DNA of 55,950 nt, taken from contig CAYOLL010000021.1 in assembly GCA_964404765.1 (NCBI GenBank), forward strand, positions 1-55,950, given 5' to 3'. The notes beneath the pieces were generated by a model, which was not told where the DNA came from, did no database searches, and saw only the letters and a program-made list of their open reading frames with translations. A program made the position numbers and the translations under genes. The DNA is from CAYOLL01 sp964404765 [NCBI: uncultured Gemmatimonadota bacterium]. GTDB taxonomy: Bacteria > 4572-55. Shown piece by piece: positions 42,637 through 50,976 of the stretch; the stretch's first letter is position 1, and each line of letters starts with the position of its first letter.

Positions 42637-45294
42637 TTAACTCGCCATCACTTCAAACGGCAGCATCACCCGGAAGATGGTTTTGCCGGGTCGCGTCTCT
42701 GATACTTCAATTGTGCCGCCGTGTTTGACCACAATCTGTTGGCAAACATGCAGACCCATGCCGCTGCCTTCGCCCTTGCCTTTGGTCGTAAAATAAGCGT
42801 CATAAATACGCGGCAGCACTTCGGGCGCAATGCCGGAACCGGTATCTTCCACTTCTACAAAAAAACGCTTTTCATCCAGCCGCTTTACCCGCAGAAAAAT
42901 TGTCCCAACGCCGGTCATCGCCTGGATGCTGTTGGTCATTAAGTGCGTCCAAACCTGATTGAGTTCGTTAGCGTAGCAGGTGACCGGCGGCAGATCATCG
43001 TAATCTTTTTGAATTTTTACGCTCTCTTTCAACTTGCTGCGTAAGATGATCAGCGTATTGTCCAGATCGTCCTGAATCTTTGTCGACACAAGGTTGCCTT
43101 CATCCAAACGAGAATAACTCTTGAGCGCCTTGACCAACTGGGTAATGCGGCCGATGGAAATTTTGATGTCGCGAACACGAATCTGACTCATGCCCAATTG
43201 GCGTAACGATTCGATAATCCGGTCAAACTCCGGCGACGCCGTCAACGGCACAACCGCTTCGATGGCATCTTCTTTAAGCCCGATCATAGCCAACTGCTGG
43301 GCTTTGTTGCGGGCGTTGGAGATTTTATGGGCGTCGAGAGCCGTATTTATCTCATGGGCGATTTGGCGCTGCTCACGGGTGCTGCGCTCTTCGCCGCCGT
43401 GTTGAATGATATAATTGCAGACCGTAAAATAGCTTGCCGCCTGGTCTGGCTCCAAACGGGTTACCAGCAGCATGATGGTTTCCAACAAGTTTTGATGATC
43501 GCTGCCCAGCTCCTGAATCGCCGCCTGAATCGCCCCGGCCGGCGTGTTGATCTCATGGGCCATGCTGCCCACCAACTGCCCGAGCGCGGCCATCTTTTCC
43601 GACTGTACCAACTGGGCCTGGGTGGATTTCAGATGATGATAGGCATTGGCGTTATCCAGAGCAATGGCGGTGTAGGAGGCCAGTGTTTTGAGGATGTCCA
43701 GATGATAGGGCATATAAGCGTTTTTACTAAAACTTTGCGCGGTCAGTATGCCCACGGCCCGGTCTTCGACAATCAACGGCAAGTAAATGACGGATTGCGT
43801 TTTGGTCCCGTCGACGACTTGATGATCGGATTTCTCTTTATCTTGTATTTCGCGTTCGGCATCATTAATAAAAATTATCTGCCGATTCCTGAAGCAACGG
43901 GATTTTAAAGAATTATTATCGACTAAAAAATCGCCCGTTTCCGGCAAGCGCCTGCCGTTTTCAATGGCAAATTTCATGTCCAGCATGTCTTTTTCCGAAT
44001 GGTAAACACCAATGGCAAAAACGGCGGCATCCATCAACTGATTAACGGAATCGTAAACCTTTTGTAAAATCTTTTGCAAGTCCAGACTGGAAGTGATTTC
44101 CTGGCCAATCTCGCTGATTACGGTCATGTTTTTTAGAGATTGATCGAGGCTACGGTTGGCGATGGCCAGCTTATTTTTCTCGCTAATAATTTTCTCTACA
44201 TTCAACGCGTCGTAGGCTTTTAATTCGGCGGCCATTTGGTTAAAGACTTTGGCCAGTTCGCCAATCTCGTCGGCGGAGCGAATCTCTGCCTGCTGGTCAA
44301 ATTTACCTTCGCCAATGGCTTTGGCCTGCATAGCCAGCAGCTTGACCGGCCGGCTGATCTGGCGCGAAAAAAGCATGGCCCCGACAATGGCCGCCGCCAG
44401 ACCCGCGGTCACCCACAGCAGCAGACTGAATTTCATCTGGGCAATGGCCAGATAAGCGTCATCGGCGTTCTGCTCGACAATCACCGCCCAGTTTAAATGA
44501 TTGGGAAACGCATAGCCGCCCAGCATGTTGCGGTTGGGCAATGCATAGGGCATAACTCCGGCTACGCGTGAATTGGCGCGCAGCATTTGCATGACTGTTT
44601 GCGCAATCGGCGACGGGGCCGGCGCCGCATCGTTAGGGTCGAACAGACGTCTGCCGGTCGAATCCGCCAAAAAGATGTCCCCGGTGCGGTTTGCCGGATG
44701 ATCTCGCAAACGGACGATAAAACGATCCAATAAAAACCGTCCGCTGAGCGTGGCCGCCCGCCCGTTGATCGGCTTTTGCAACGGAATGACAATGGTCAGC
44801 AACCAATCGTCCGTATTCCGGATATGAGTCGGTCCTTCTATGACGACGCGGTTGCTTTGGCTCAAGGCTTCAAGCTGTTCCGGGTCGATTTTCAGACTCG
44901 TCAGGGCGTCAACGCCTTTGGCTTCCAAAGCGGCTTTTACATCGCTTTTGATATAGACGACCGGTTCCGCGCCTTGCAGGGTCAGTTGCAGCGCGGCAAT
45001 GTCCACCATGTCGCGCGCGCCCGTTTCCAGCAAGGACACCTTGGCCGGAATGTCCAATTTTTCGTTATCAATAGCGTTGCGAATCAGCAGTAACGGCGCT
45101 TGCCAAATGTCGGCATAAAGCGCGTCAATGTCCTGCGCCACCCCAATAGCTGTTTGCGCCAGCTCATCGTTGACCGAGCTTTTCAGCTCATTCTGGGTGA
45201 TGGTAATCAAGGAGCGGCTGGCGACACCCAACGGAATGACCGCCAGAAGAATGGAGAAAAACAGCAGTTTGTTGCGAAAGGTTAGTAAGGTCAT
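42637..45294 (-). CDS. Membrane sensor histidine kinase (dCache-like-HAMP-GAF), extended-DHp type
   Basis: 885 aa from the ATG at 45294 (AGG 7 bases upstream); the TTG start at 45336 lacks a ribosome-binding site. TM1 (~9-28) is followed by a large extracytoplasmic sensor (~29-288, dCache-like, with GPTHIRNTDDWLLTIVIPL and GDIFLADSTGRRLFD), TM2 (~289-309), HAMP (~310-362), GAF (~405-555), DHp with H580 (GSMAHEINTPAGAI), an inserted ~110 residues containing STREQRQ, and an ATPase. From the GAF domain to the end it closely parallels the kinase at 39071, but the input domain differs and there is no PAS. A remnant of a third paralogue lies just upstream. Confidence 0.92.
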   Translation of the reverse strand: MTLLTFRNKLLFFSILLAVIPLGVASRSLITITQNELKSSVNDELAQTAIGVAQDIDALYADIWQAPLLLIRNAIDNEKLDIPAKVSLLETGARDMVDIAALQLTLQGAEPVVYIKSDVKAALEAKGVDALTSLKIDPEQLEALSQSNRVVIEGPTHIRNTDDWLLTIVIPLQKPINGRAATLSGRFLLDRFIVRLRDHPANRTGDIFLADSTGRRLFDPNDAAPAPSPIAQTVMQMLRANSRVAGVMPYALPNRNMLGGYAFPNHLNWAVIVEQNADDAYLAIAQMKFSLLLWVTAGLAAAIVGAMLFSRQISRPVKLLAMQAKAIGEGKFDQQAEIRSADEIGELAKVFNQMAAELKAYDALNVEKIISEKNKLAIANRSLDQSLKNMTVISEIGQEITSSLDLQKILQKVYDSVNQLMDAAVFAIGVYHSEKDMLDMKFAIENGRRLPETGDFLVDNNSLKSRCFRNRQIIFINDAEREIQDKEKSDHQVVDGTKTQSVIYLPLIVEDRAVGILTAQSFSKNAYMPYHLDILKTLASYTAIALDNANAYHHLKSTQAQLVQSEKMAALGQLVGSMAHEINTPAGAIQAAIQELGSDHQNLLETIMLLVTRLEPDQAASYFTVCNYIIQHGGEERSTREQRQIAHEINTALDAHKISNARNKAQQLAMIGLKEDAIEAVVPLTASPEFDRIIESLRQLGMSQIRVRDIKISIGRITQLVKALKSYSRLDEGNLVSTKIQDDLDNTLIILRSKLKESVKIQKDYDDLPPVTCYANELNQVWTHLMTNSIQAMTGVGTIFLRVKRLDEKRFFVEVEDTGSGIAPEVLPRIYDAYFTTKGKGEGSGMGLHVCQQIVVKHGGTIEVSETRPGKTIFRVMLPFEVMAS

Positions 45295-45355
45295 GCCGGC
45301 GCCTGTTGCATTAAAATTTGCGGTTTCGTCGCTCAAAAAAACGGATTCAAAGACA

Positions 45356-45480
45356 TCATGCTTGAGCGATCACTTCAAATGGCAGCGTCACCCGGAAAAC
45401 GGTTTTGTCGGGTCGTGTTTCCGTCACTTCGATTATGCCGTTGTGCTTTTCGACAATTTGCTTGCAAATATGCAGACCCA
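45356..45480 (-). pseudogene. 3' remnant of a third kinase paralogue
   Basis: Read on the minus strand, this ~41-codon stretch encodes GLHICKQIVEKHNG, EVTETRPDKTVF and RVTLPFEVIAQA, then a stop at 45356. This is the final part of an extended-DHp kinase ATPase domain. It is closest to the end of the kinase at 39071 (GLHICKQIIEKNNG; ETRPGKTVFQVTLPFE). There is no start codon and nothing kinase-like before 45480, where a terminator hairpin begins. It is probably left over from deletion of a tandem duplicate. Confidence 0.85.
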
Positions 45481-45481
45481 C

Positions 45482-45521
45482 AAAAATAAAACTCTAAGGG
45501 CAAAAAAGCAAACCCTTAGAG
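45482..45521 (-). terminator. Rho-independent terminator of the repeat-output regulator gene
   Basis: On the minus strand, CTCTAAGGG (45513-45521) pairs with CCCTTAGAG (45492-45500), with a 12-nt loop, followed by TTTTATTTTT. Confidence 0.88.
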
Positions 45522-45581
45522 CTTAATCAGGATTCATCATGCAAAATTTGTCGCTTAAAACGAGCCCGCCCAAAGCACAGC

Positions 45582-47558
45582 TTACAATGGCCGATAATCC
45601 CGCGCAAAATCCTGCGGTGAAATGCCATACCGCTCACCCTCCGAATTTTCTAGCAATGATCCGCCGGACTCTACGCCCTGCAACTCGCCCCACGAGGCTA
45701 CAAAGATGACATCTTCATTCAACTCAATCCGCCTGACCGGCTTGCTTAAGCTGACGAAAATATTTGCGTCACCCTCATTGGGGCGGTAAAGTTTTAAGAA
45801 CTGCTCATTCAAAATAATATAAGGCTGTTTGCTTTCCGGCCTGACAATCCAATCACCCGGTTTGGCGGTTATCTGGCTGGCGGTGGCTTCGGAGAAAATA
45901 GTTTCGGGCTCTTTGGCCTGGCGGGCGCGTATCTCCACTTGTTTGTGGAAAAGGGACGCCTGGGCAAAAAGCTGATCAAAATGTTTTGTCTTTAAGTCAA
46001 TAATGCGGCAGCTAACCATCACCGCCGCGCCATTTTCCTTTTTAAAACGCGTGGGCAGATAGGATAGCTTCATATATGTATTCTTTAGGGACTGCTGGTC
46101 GATGCCATACCGTCCGCCGTCCACGCCCTGAATGATGGAGCCGCCTTTTTGCACAGCCTGCAACTCACCCCACGGCGCAATAAAAACAATATCCTCAGCA
46201 GGCTGCACAGCCTTGACCGGTTTGCCGATGCTGACAAAAGCGCCGGGCTCTTCCTCTTTGGCCTGATACAGTTTAGGAAAATCCCTGGCCCGGACGATAT
46301 ATGGCCGTTCACCGGGATTATTAACAATCCAGTCGCCGGGGCTGGCCGTATTTTTGGTGGCGTCCAACGGCGTATCAATCACTTCCACCGAGGTGGCCTG
46401 ACGAGCGTAGATTTTGATGCTTTTTATATAAAAGCCGGCGCTTTCAAATAGCGCATTATACGTCTTTGAGTGGAGATCCACCACCCGGCAGGGGATTTCC
46501 AAACTTTCCCCGGCGTGGTTCTTAAAGCGCATCGGCACATGCTCCAGGCGTTGATACGTGACCTCAAAAAGCTCTCTTTCGACGCCGTAGCGCTCGCCGG
46601 TCGTGCTATCCAACAAGTAGCTGCCGGCCGTCATAATCTGCGGCTGGCCCCAGGGCGCTAAAAAAGCCACATTGCTGTCAGTCTGATAAGCCTTAACCGG
46701 CTTGCCGACGCTGGCATAAACGCCGGGTGAGTTGGGCTTTGGCACATAAAGTGTCGCAAACTTATCGGCTTCAATTGCATACGGTCTTTTTTCCAACGGA
46801 TTGGTTACGATCCAGTCGCCCACATTGGCGATGACATCCGCGCCCTCGGCATTTTTGTCCACAATTTCCGTAGCTTCAACCTGACGGGCTTTGATTTCCA
46901 GACATTTGCGATAAAACGGCACATTTTCAAAATAAGCCGCATATTTGGAGTCTTTTAAGTTGACAATCTCACACCGAATGATTTCGAATTGCCCATTTTT
47001 ATTGCGATATTGTAAGTCTTCCGTCTGACCTACTTTGCCGGTCCAGTCAAAAACAGTTTGCCGGATCAAATGAGCCTGGCTTTCGGCATATTCCTCTTGT
47101 CCGGCGGATTCCAGCCGGGTCAAATGGTCGGCGACCAGTCTTTTTTCCATTTCGGAAATCAGATAATACTGACGTAATCCTTTTTTGATGGTAGCAATGA
47201 AATTTTCTTCCACCCAGGGCTTAATCAGGTAGCGGAAGAGATCGGCGTTGTTGATCGCGTTAATCGCCGACTCCAATCCCGCCTGACCGGTCAGCAGAAT
47301 CTTGATGGCATTTGGGAATCTTTTATTAAATTCGATCAGCAGACCATCGCCTTTCATGCCCGGCATAATTTGATCGGAAATGAGCATGACCAAATTATGG
47401 CCTTTTGCCGTCAATTCCTGAATGACTTCCAGAGCCTCATCGCCGCTCTCGGCAAACTCATAGATGTAGCGGTCACCCAAATGCTTATAAAGCTGCTCAC
47501 TGAGCGAGTTCAGGATCATTTGCTCATCATCAACACATAAAATGACTTCTTGGTTCAT
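45582..47558 (-). CDS. Response regulator with three tandem GDW-repeat modules (novel output)
   Basis: 658 aa from the ATG at 47558 (GGAGA upstream). The frame continues to 47645, but that part falls in an inverted repeat. Receiver (1-~125) with D62 (LVMLISDQIMPGMKG) and LLTGQAGLESAI; helical linker (~126-178). Three ~160-residue repeats then run at ~179-338, 339-496 and 497-658. Each has a beta-rich start, ARQxxxxE, then (P/V)GDWIV with RPYxI and F..LY, then (V/L)(G/S)KPV(K/R), VFIAPWGE-like, GGSxL, GxRYGI and a terminal Tyr. The GDWIV and GGSxL halves look like copies of one ~25-residue motif, giving six in all. They recall PGDYG-type domains but I cannot assign a family. No enzyme or DNA-binding motif is seen. 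Confidence 0.8.
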   Translation of the reverse strand: MNQEVILCVDDEQMILNSLSEQLYKHLGDRYIYEFAESGDEALEVIQELTAKGHNLVMLISDQIMPGMKGDGLLIEFNKRFPNAIKILLTGQAGLESAINAINNADLFRYLIKPWVEENFIATIKKGLRQYYLISEMEKRLVADHLTRLESAGQEEYAESQAHLIRQTVFDWTGKVGQTEDLQYRNKNGQFEIIRCEIVNLKDSKYAAYFENVPFYRKCLEIKARQVEATEIVDKNAEGADVIANVGDWIVTNPLEKRPYAIEADKFATLYVPKPNSPGVYASVGKPVKAYQTDSNVAFLAPWGQPQIMTAGSYLLDSTTGERYGVERELFEVTYQRLEHVPMRFKNHAGESLEIPCRVVDLHSKTYNALFESAGFYIKSIKIYARQATSVEVIDTPLDATKNTASPGDWIVNNPGERPYIVRARDFPKLYQAKEEEPGAFVSIGKPVKAVQPAEDIVFIAPWGELQAVQKGGSIIQGVDGGRYGIDQQSLKNTYMKLSYLPTRFKKENGAAVMVSCRIIDLKTKHFDQLFAQASLFHKQVEIRARQAKEPETIFSEATASQITAKPGDWIVRPESKQPYIILNEQFLKLYRPNEGDANIFVSLSKPVRRIELNEDVIFVASWGELQGVESGGSLLENSEGERYGISPQDFARDYRPL

Positions 47559-47586
47559 TTTTCGGTCTCCATATCTTACTATTTTT

Positions 47587-47698
47587 GGCTCATGGAACAA
47601 GTTTGTGGAAACCCAACCTTGCGAAGGCTTCAGTGCACAAAACATGCGGATTTCAAATTAAGCCTTCGCAAGGTTTCACCATCTTATCCCATGAGCCC
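47587..47698. repeat. Nested inverted-repeat element with AACCTTGCGAAGGCTT arms
   Basis: Outer arms GGCTCATGG (47587-47595) / CCATGAGCC (47690-47698) and inner arms AACCTTGCGAAGGCTT (~47616-47631) / AAGCCTTCGCAAGGTT (~47660-47676) form a nested palindrome. It is located between mutM and the repeat-output regulator gene, upstream of the latter's start. It may be a MITE-like or REP-like element or a leader hairpin. Confidence 0.7.
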
Positions 47699-48495
47699 TA
47701 TTTTTGACAATAATTGCACCAATGGGTTGAGCGTCCGCCAAGCACAGTCCGTTGAATTGGTCGGCTGCAATTGACGCATGGTTCACCGGTTCGGCTGTAA
47801 ACAAGAAAGTGGTTCTGATATTCGCCGCCGCGATAGACGGCGTCAAAACTTGCGCCTTTGTGCATGATGCCAAAGTTGAGCGACTCACGAATGGCCGCAT
47901 AAAGCCGCCCAAGCTCGACTGCGGTTAATGTATCAACCGTGCGAGATGGGTTTAGCCCGGCTCGAAAACAGCTTTCGTCTGCATAGATGTTGCCGATTCC
48001 GGCGATGAAGGTCTGGTCCAGCAGCAATGGTTTAAGACGGCTTCGTTTCCCGATAAACAGCGCATTGAAATCGTCTTTTGTAAACGTGTCGGCTAAAGGC
48101 TCCGGGCCTAACAATCCTATAACTTCATTCAGATCGCGCACAAAGTAAACCCGGCCAAATTTGCGCGGGTCTTTAAAGCGCAACTCATGATTATTATCCA
48201 GCCCGAAAGTTGTTCGCACGTGCGGGCCCGCCGGGTCGTCCATCGGGACAACTGACAAGCTGCCGCTCATTTTGAGATGGAGCAGCAAATGCCTCTGGTT
48301 GGATAAAAGAAAGTGTAAGTATTTGGCGCGGCGAGCAACTTGCAGGATCGTGCGTCCGGGCAGGTCTTGCATCAGTTCCGGGATCGGTGTCCGAATGGCG
48401 TTTTCCCAACCGATTTTGACGTAAGTAAATTTACGGTCGCTAAGCGGACCGCGCAAACCACGAGCAATAGTTTCGACTTCAGGTAATTCAGGCAT
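47698..48495 (-). CDS. mutM: Formamidopyrimidine-DNA glycosylase MutM (Fpg)
   Basis: 265 aa. The N-terminus is MPELPEVETIARGL: the catalytic Pro2 after Met removal, and Glu3. Then LHLKMSGSL with the conserved Lys, RKFGRVYF, the helix-two-turn-helix region GIGNIYADESCFRAGLNPSR, and the C-terminal zinc finger CVNC...CNYC. It excises 8-oxoguanine and formamidopyrimidines and nicks the abasic site. All catalytic residues are present. An AGGGA site lies 8 bases before the ATG, and it follows the GT2 gene by 15 bp. Confidence 0.96.
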   Translation of the reverse strand: MPELPEVETIARGLRGPLSDRKFTYVKIGWENAIRTPIPELMQDLPGRTILQVARRAKYLHFLLSNQRHLLLHLKMSGSLSVVPMDDPAGPHVRTTFGLDNNHELRFKDPRKFGRVYFVRDLNEVIGLLGPEPLADTFTKDDFNALFIGKRSRLKPLLLDQTFIAGIGNIYADESCFRAGLNPSRTVDTLTAVELGRLYAAIRESLNFGIMHKGASFDAVYRGGEYQNHFLVYSRTGEPCVNCSRPIQRTVLGGRSTHWCNYCQK

Positions 48496-48510
48496 TGGGC
48501 GGGTCCCTTT

Positions 48511-49200
48511 TTAGCGCAGACCGTATTTTAAGATGCACCACAGAGCACGAAAGCCGTCTTTCCAGCCGATTTTTTTGCCCTCGGCATAGGTTCGACCGGA
48601 ATAAGAGATGCTGGACTCGTAAAAGCGGACTTTTTTGCGGGCCAGTTTGAGGGTAATCTCCGGTTCAAAACCAAAGCGTTTTTCTTCGATAGTAATGTCG
48701 GCGATAACGCTGCGGCGGAAAAGTTTGTAGCAGGTTTCCATGTCGGTTAAGTTAAGATCAGCAAACACATTAGTCAGCAGGGTTAAACCTTTGTTGGCAA
48801 CGTAATGCCAAAAATAAAGAACACGATGTGTATCGCCGCCGGCAAAGCGCGAGCCATAAACTACGTCGGCCCGACCGTCCAGCATCGGTATCAACAATTT
48901 GCTAATGTCCTGGGGATCATACTCCAGATCAGCATCCTGAACGATGACAAAGTCGCCGGTAGCTTGTTGAAAACCGGTTTGCAATGCCGCGCCTTTACCC
49001 TGATTTTTTTCATGATAAATGACTTTATCGACTTTAGCGGCAATTTCATTTTTTAAAATTTCGCGAGTGCCATCTTTTGAGCCGTCATCTACCAGAATAA
49101 GCTCCACGGCGACTGGAAATTGGACGCTTTGTACAGCGGCGATTAGTCGGCGAATGGTGTTTTTCTCATTATAAATCGGGATGACAATGGACAGTTTCAT
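48511..49200 (-). CDS. Glycosyltransferase family 2 (DPM1/polyprenyl-phosphate sugar synthase-like)
   Basis: 229 aa from the ATG at 49200 (a TTG one codon earlier is less likely). It has a GT-A fold with SIVIPIYNEKNTIRRL, ELILVDDGSKDGTREIL (nucleotide-sugar DDGS), QGKGAALQTGFQQATGDF and DADLEYDPQDI (the metal DxD), then GSRFAGGD. There are no membrane helices, so it resembles soluble DPM1-type enzymes that put a sugar on polyprenyl phosphate. The next gene upstream is a GT-C-like multi-pass protein that could use such a lipid-linked sugar (inference). Confidence 0.9.
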   Translation of the reverse strand: MKLSIVIPIYNEKNTIRRLIAAVQSVQFPVAVELILVDDGSKDGTREILKNEIAAKVDKVIYHEKNQGKGAALQTGFQQATGDFVIVQDADLEYDPQDISKLLIPMLDGRADVVYGSRFAGGDTHRVLYFWHYVANKGLTLLTNVFADLNLTDMETCYKLFRRSVIADITIEEKRFGFEPEITLKLARKKVRFYESSISYSGRTYAEGKKIGWKDGFRALWCILKYGLR

Positions 49201-49259
49201 CAACGTCTCTTCATCAATAAATAGGTATTTTATTTGCGCCGAAAAGCATGACGCCGGAA

Positions 49260-50870
49260 TTATTGGCTCGTTTTTTGAAAAATAACATAGCCAAATTTAT
49301 AGCCCTGATCGTCGGTCATTTTTTGAGCTAAAACTTTAAAGTTTGGTTTGTCTTGAAAATAGGAAATTTGCACATTGCCTGCCAGGCGATGGCTGTAGTG
49401 ATTTTCCCAAATCACGATGGAGCTATCCGGCGCGTTGTCCAGATTTTTTTGGGTTACCAAATTAAAGCGTGTCGTGTCCGATTGATCAAAATCCTGTCCA
49501 TAATAGAACCAGGGATGGTTGCAATAGGTGCGATGTTTATCCCAACCGTTTTCAATATACGTTTTGCCCAACTCGACCAGGGCCTGACGCTCCGGGCTAA
49601 AATATTTGTCGGGATGCTCGGTGATTAGCGTGTACAACATAGCGGCTGTCGCCACGCCGCCGGCTAATGCCATGCGCACGTTTTTACGCTTAAACAGCAT
49701 TGGCAGGCCAAATGCCATAATCACATAAAAAAACGTTAAGCTTAAGATAATCAGCAGCTTGGTGTATTCCGGCTGCGTGGTGATGGAATGGTGTCCCCAC
49801 AGCACGAACGAAAAGAAAACGTAGGTTAGACCGACCATGATAATCGAATATGCCAGAATTCGTATCTTCTGCGAGGTTGCCGCCGCGACATCGGACCAGG
49901 CGTTGTAGCCATATAAAGCAAGGATTGCGGCTAAAGGAGAGAGGGTGATGAGATGCCGCAAAAATCCGGCGGCTAAGTCCGATTTCCAGGATATTACCAC
50001 ATAAAGCAGAAAGCCGGCGACAAACTGGCTTATGATCATCAAATCGATCTTTCGGCGAACAATTTTCTCGACCAGGCCGATGATAACAAAATAAAACAGG
50101 ATCGGTCCGATAACATAAATATAGGTTTGAAAATAATGGCCGAAAGTCATGCGGGCATAACGATTCGGCTCGCTCCAGGTGGTTACCGACGAATAAAGCC
50201 AGATCGGGTCATGATACAAAATCGCGCCGGCAATCGCCCACAGCAATGTGGGGACGGCAAAGATCGGCAGAATTTTCCATTGCTTTTCCAGAATCGCAAT
50301 AAGTCCCCAAAATGCAAGCAATACCGCTAGCTCCATACGCGCCAGGGGTAAGAAGCCACCTACAATTGCCAACGCTACAAATTGTCGGCGGGCATAAAAC
50401 ATTATTCCGAGCGCCATTAGGCATGCAGCCAACGGCTCGGCCAGGGCGGCGTATGAAATAGGGAAATAAAAAGTCTGAAAAGCGACAAAGGGAATCGCCA
50501 GAAAAGCATTTCGGATTTTAAGAGCCTGCGCAGCCTTGTAAGTAGCGTAGTATGTAAAAAAACCGATCAAGCCCATTTGAATCGGAATAATAAATTTGCC
50601 CAGGTGAGCCGTTAGAAAAAAAAGCAAAATAAATAACGGGCGATTCCATTGATCGACAAAATGGGTAGGAGTACTCAACGCCTGCCGCGTATTGTAATAG
50701 CGACTGAGGCAATCGTCATCCCAGGGGGCATCCGCCAATAAGCCGGAGACGGCGGTGATGATAAATACCGCTAACGCGCCAATCAGCACCGTTTTTTCTG
50801 ACGGCTCGCTCGGCTTCACGGCGGGTTCCGGCGGAATTTGATCTATGTGTTTTTTCTTACTCTTTGTCAT
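49260..50870 (-). CDS. Multi-pass membrane protein, GT-C/GT39-like glycosyltransferase candidate
   Basis: 536 aa. A charged N-terminus precedes about 10-11 transmembrane helices. The first extracytoplasmic loop has DAPWDDDCLSRYY, an acidic cluster like the catalytic acidic residues of GT-C transferases that use polyprenyl-linked sugars. The C-terminal ~110 residues are a soluble domain (YFSPERQALVELGKTYIENG; GYVIFQKTSQ). The GT2 enzyme directly downstream could make its donor. Family membership is by topology and the loop motif only. Confidence 0.65.
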   Translation of the reverse strand: MTKSKKKHIDQIPPEPAVKPSEPSEKTVLIGALAVFIITAVSGLLADAPWDDDCLSRYYNTRQALSTPTHFVDQWNRPLFILLFFLTAHLGKFIIPIQMGLIGFFTYYATYKAAQALKIRNAFLAIPFVAFQTFYFPISYAALAEPLAACLMALGIMFYARRQFVALAIVGGFLPLARMELAVLLAFWGLIAILEKQWKILPIFAVPTLLWAIAGAILYHDPIWLYSSVTTWSEPNRYARMTFGHYFQTYIYVIGPILFYFVIIGLVEKIVRRKIDLMIISQFVAGFLLYVVISWKSDLAAGFLRHLITLSPLAAILALYGYNAWSDVAAATSQKIRILAYSIIMVGLTYVFFSFVLWGHHSITTQPEYTKLLIILSLTFFYVIMAFGLPMLFKRKNVRMALAGGVATAAMLYTLITEHPDKYFSPERQALVELGKTYIENGWDKHRTYCNHPWFYYGQDFDQSDTTRFNLVTQKNLDNAPDSSIVIWENHYSHRLAGNVQISYFQDKPNFKVLAQKMTDDQGYKFGYVIFQKTSQ

Positions 50871-50976
50871 GAGGTATTATGCTTTCTTATGTTCTTACTG
50901 AAAAAACTCGGGTTAGTGAGGCAATTGTTTTTTAGCGATGCAGATGACGGAAGCACCAAAAGGGGTGCCGCAAAAC

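Noticed and set aside
47676-47912. Open frame overlapping the end of mutM
   Set aside because: It is another frame of the mutM 3' end and the palindrome, with no protein-like features.
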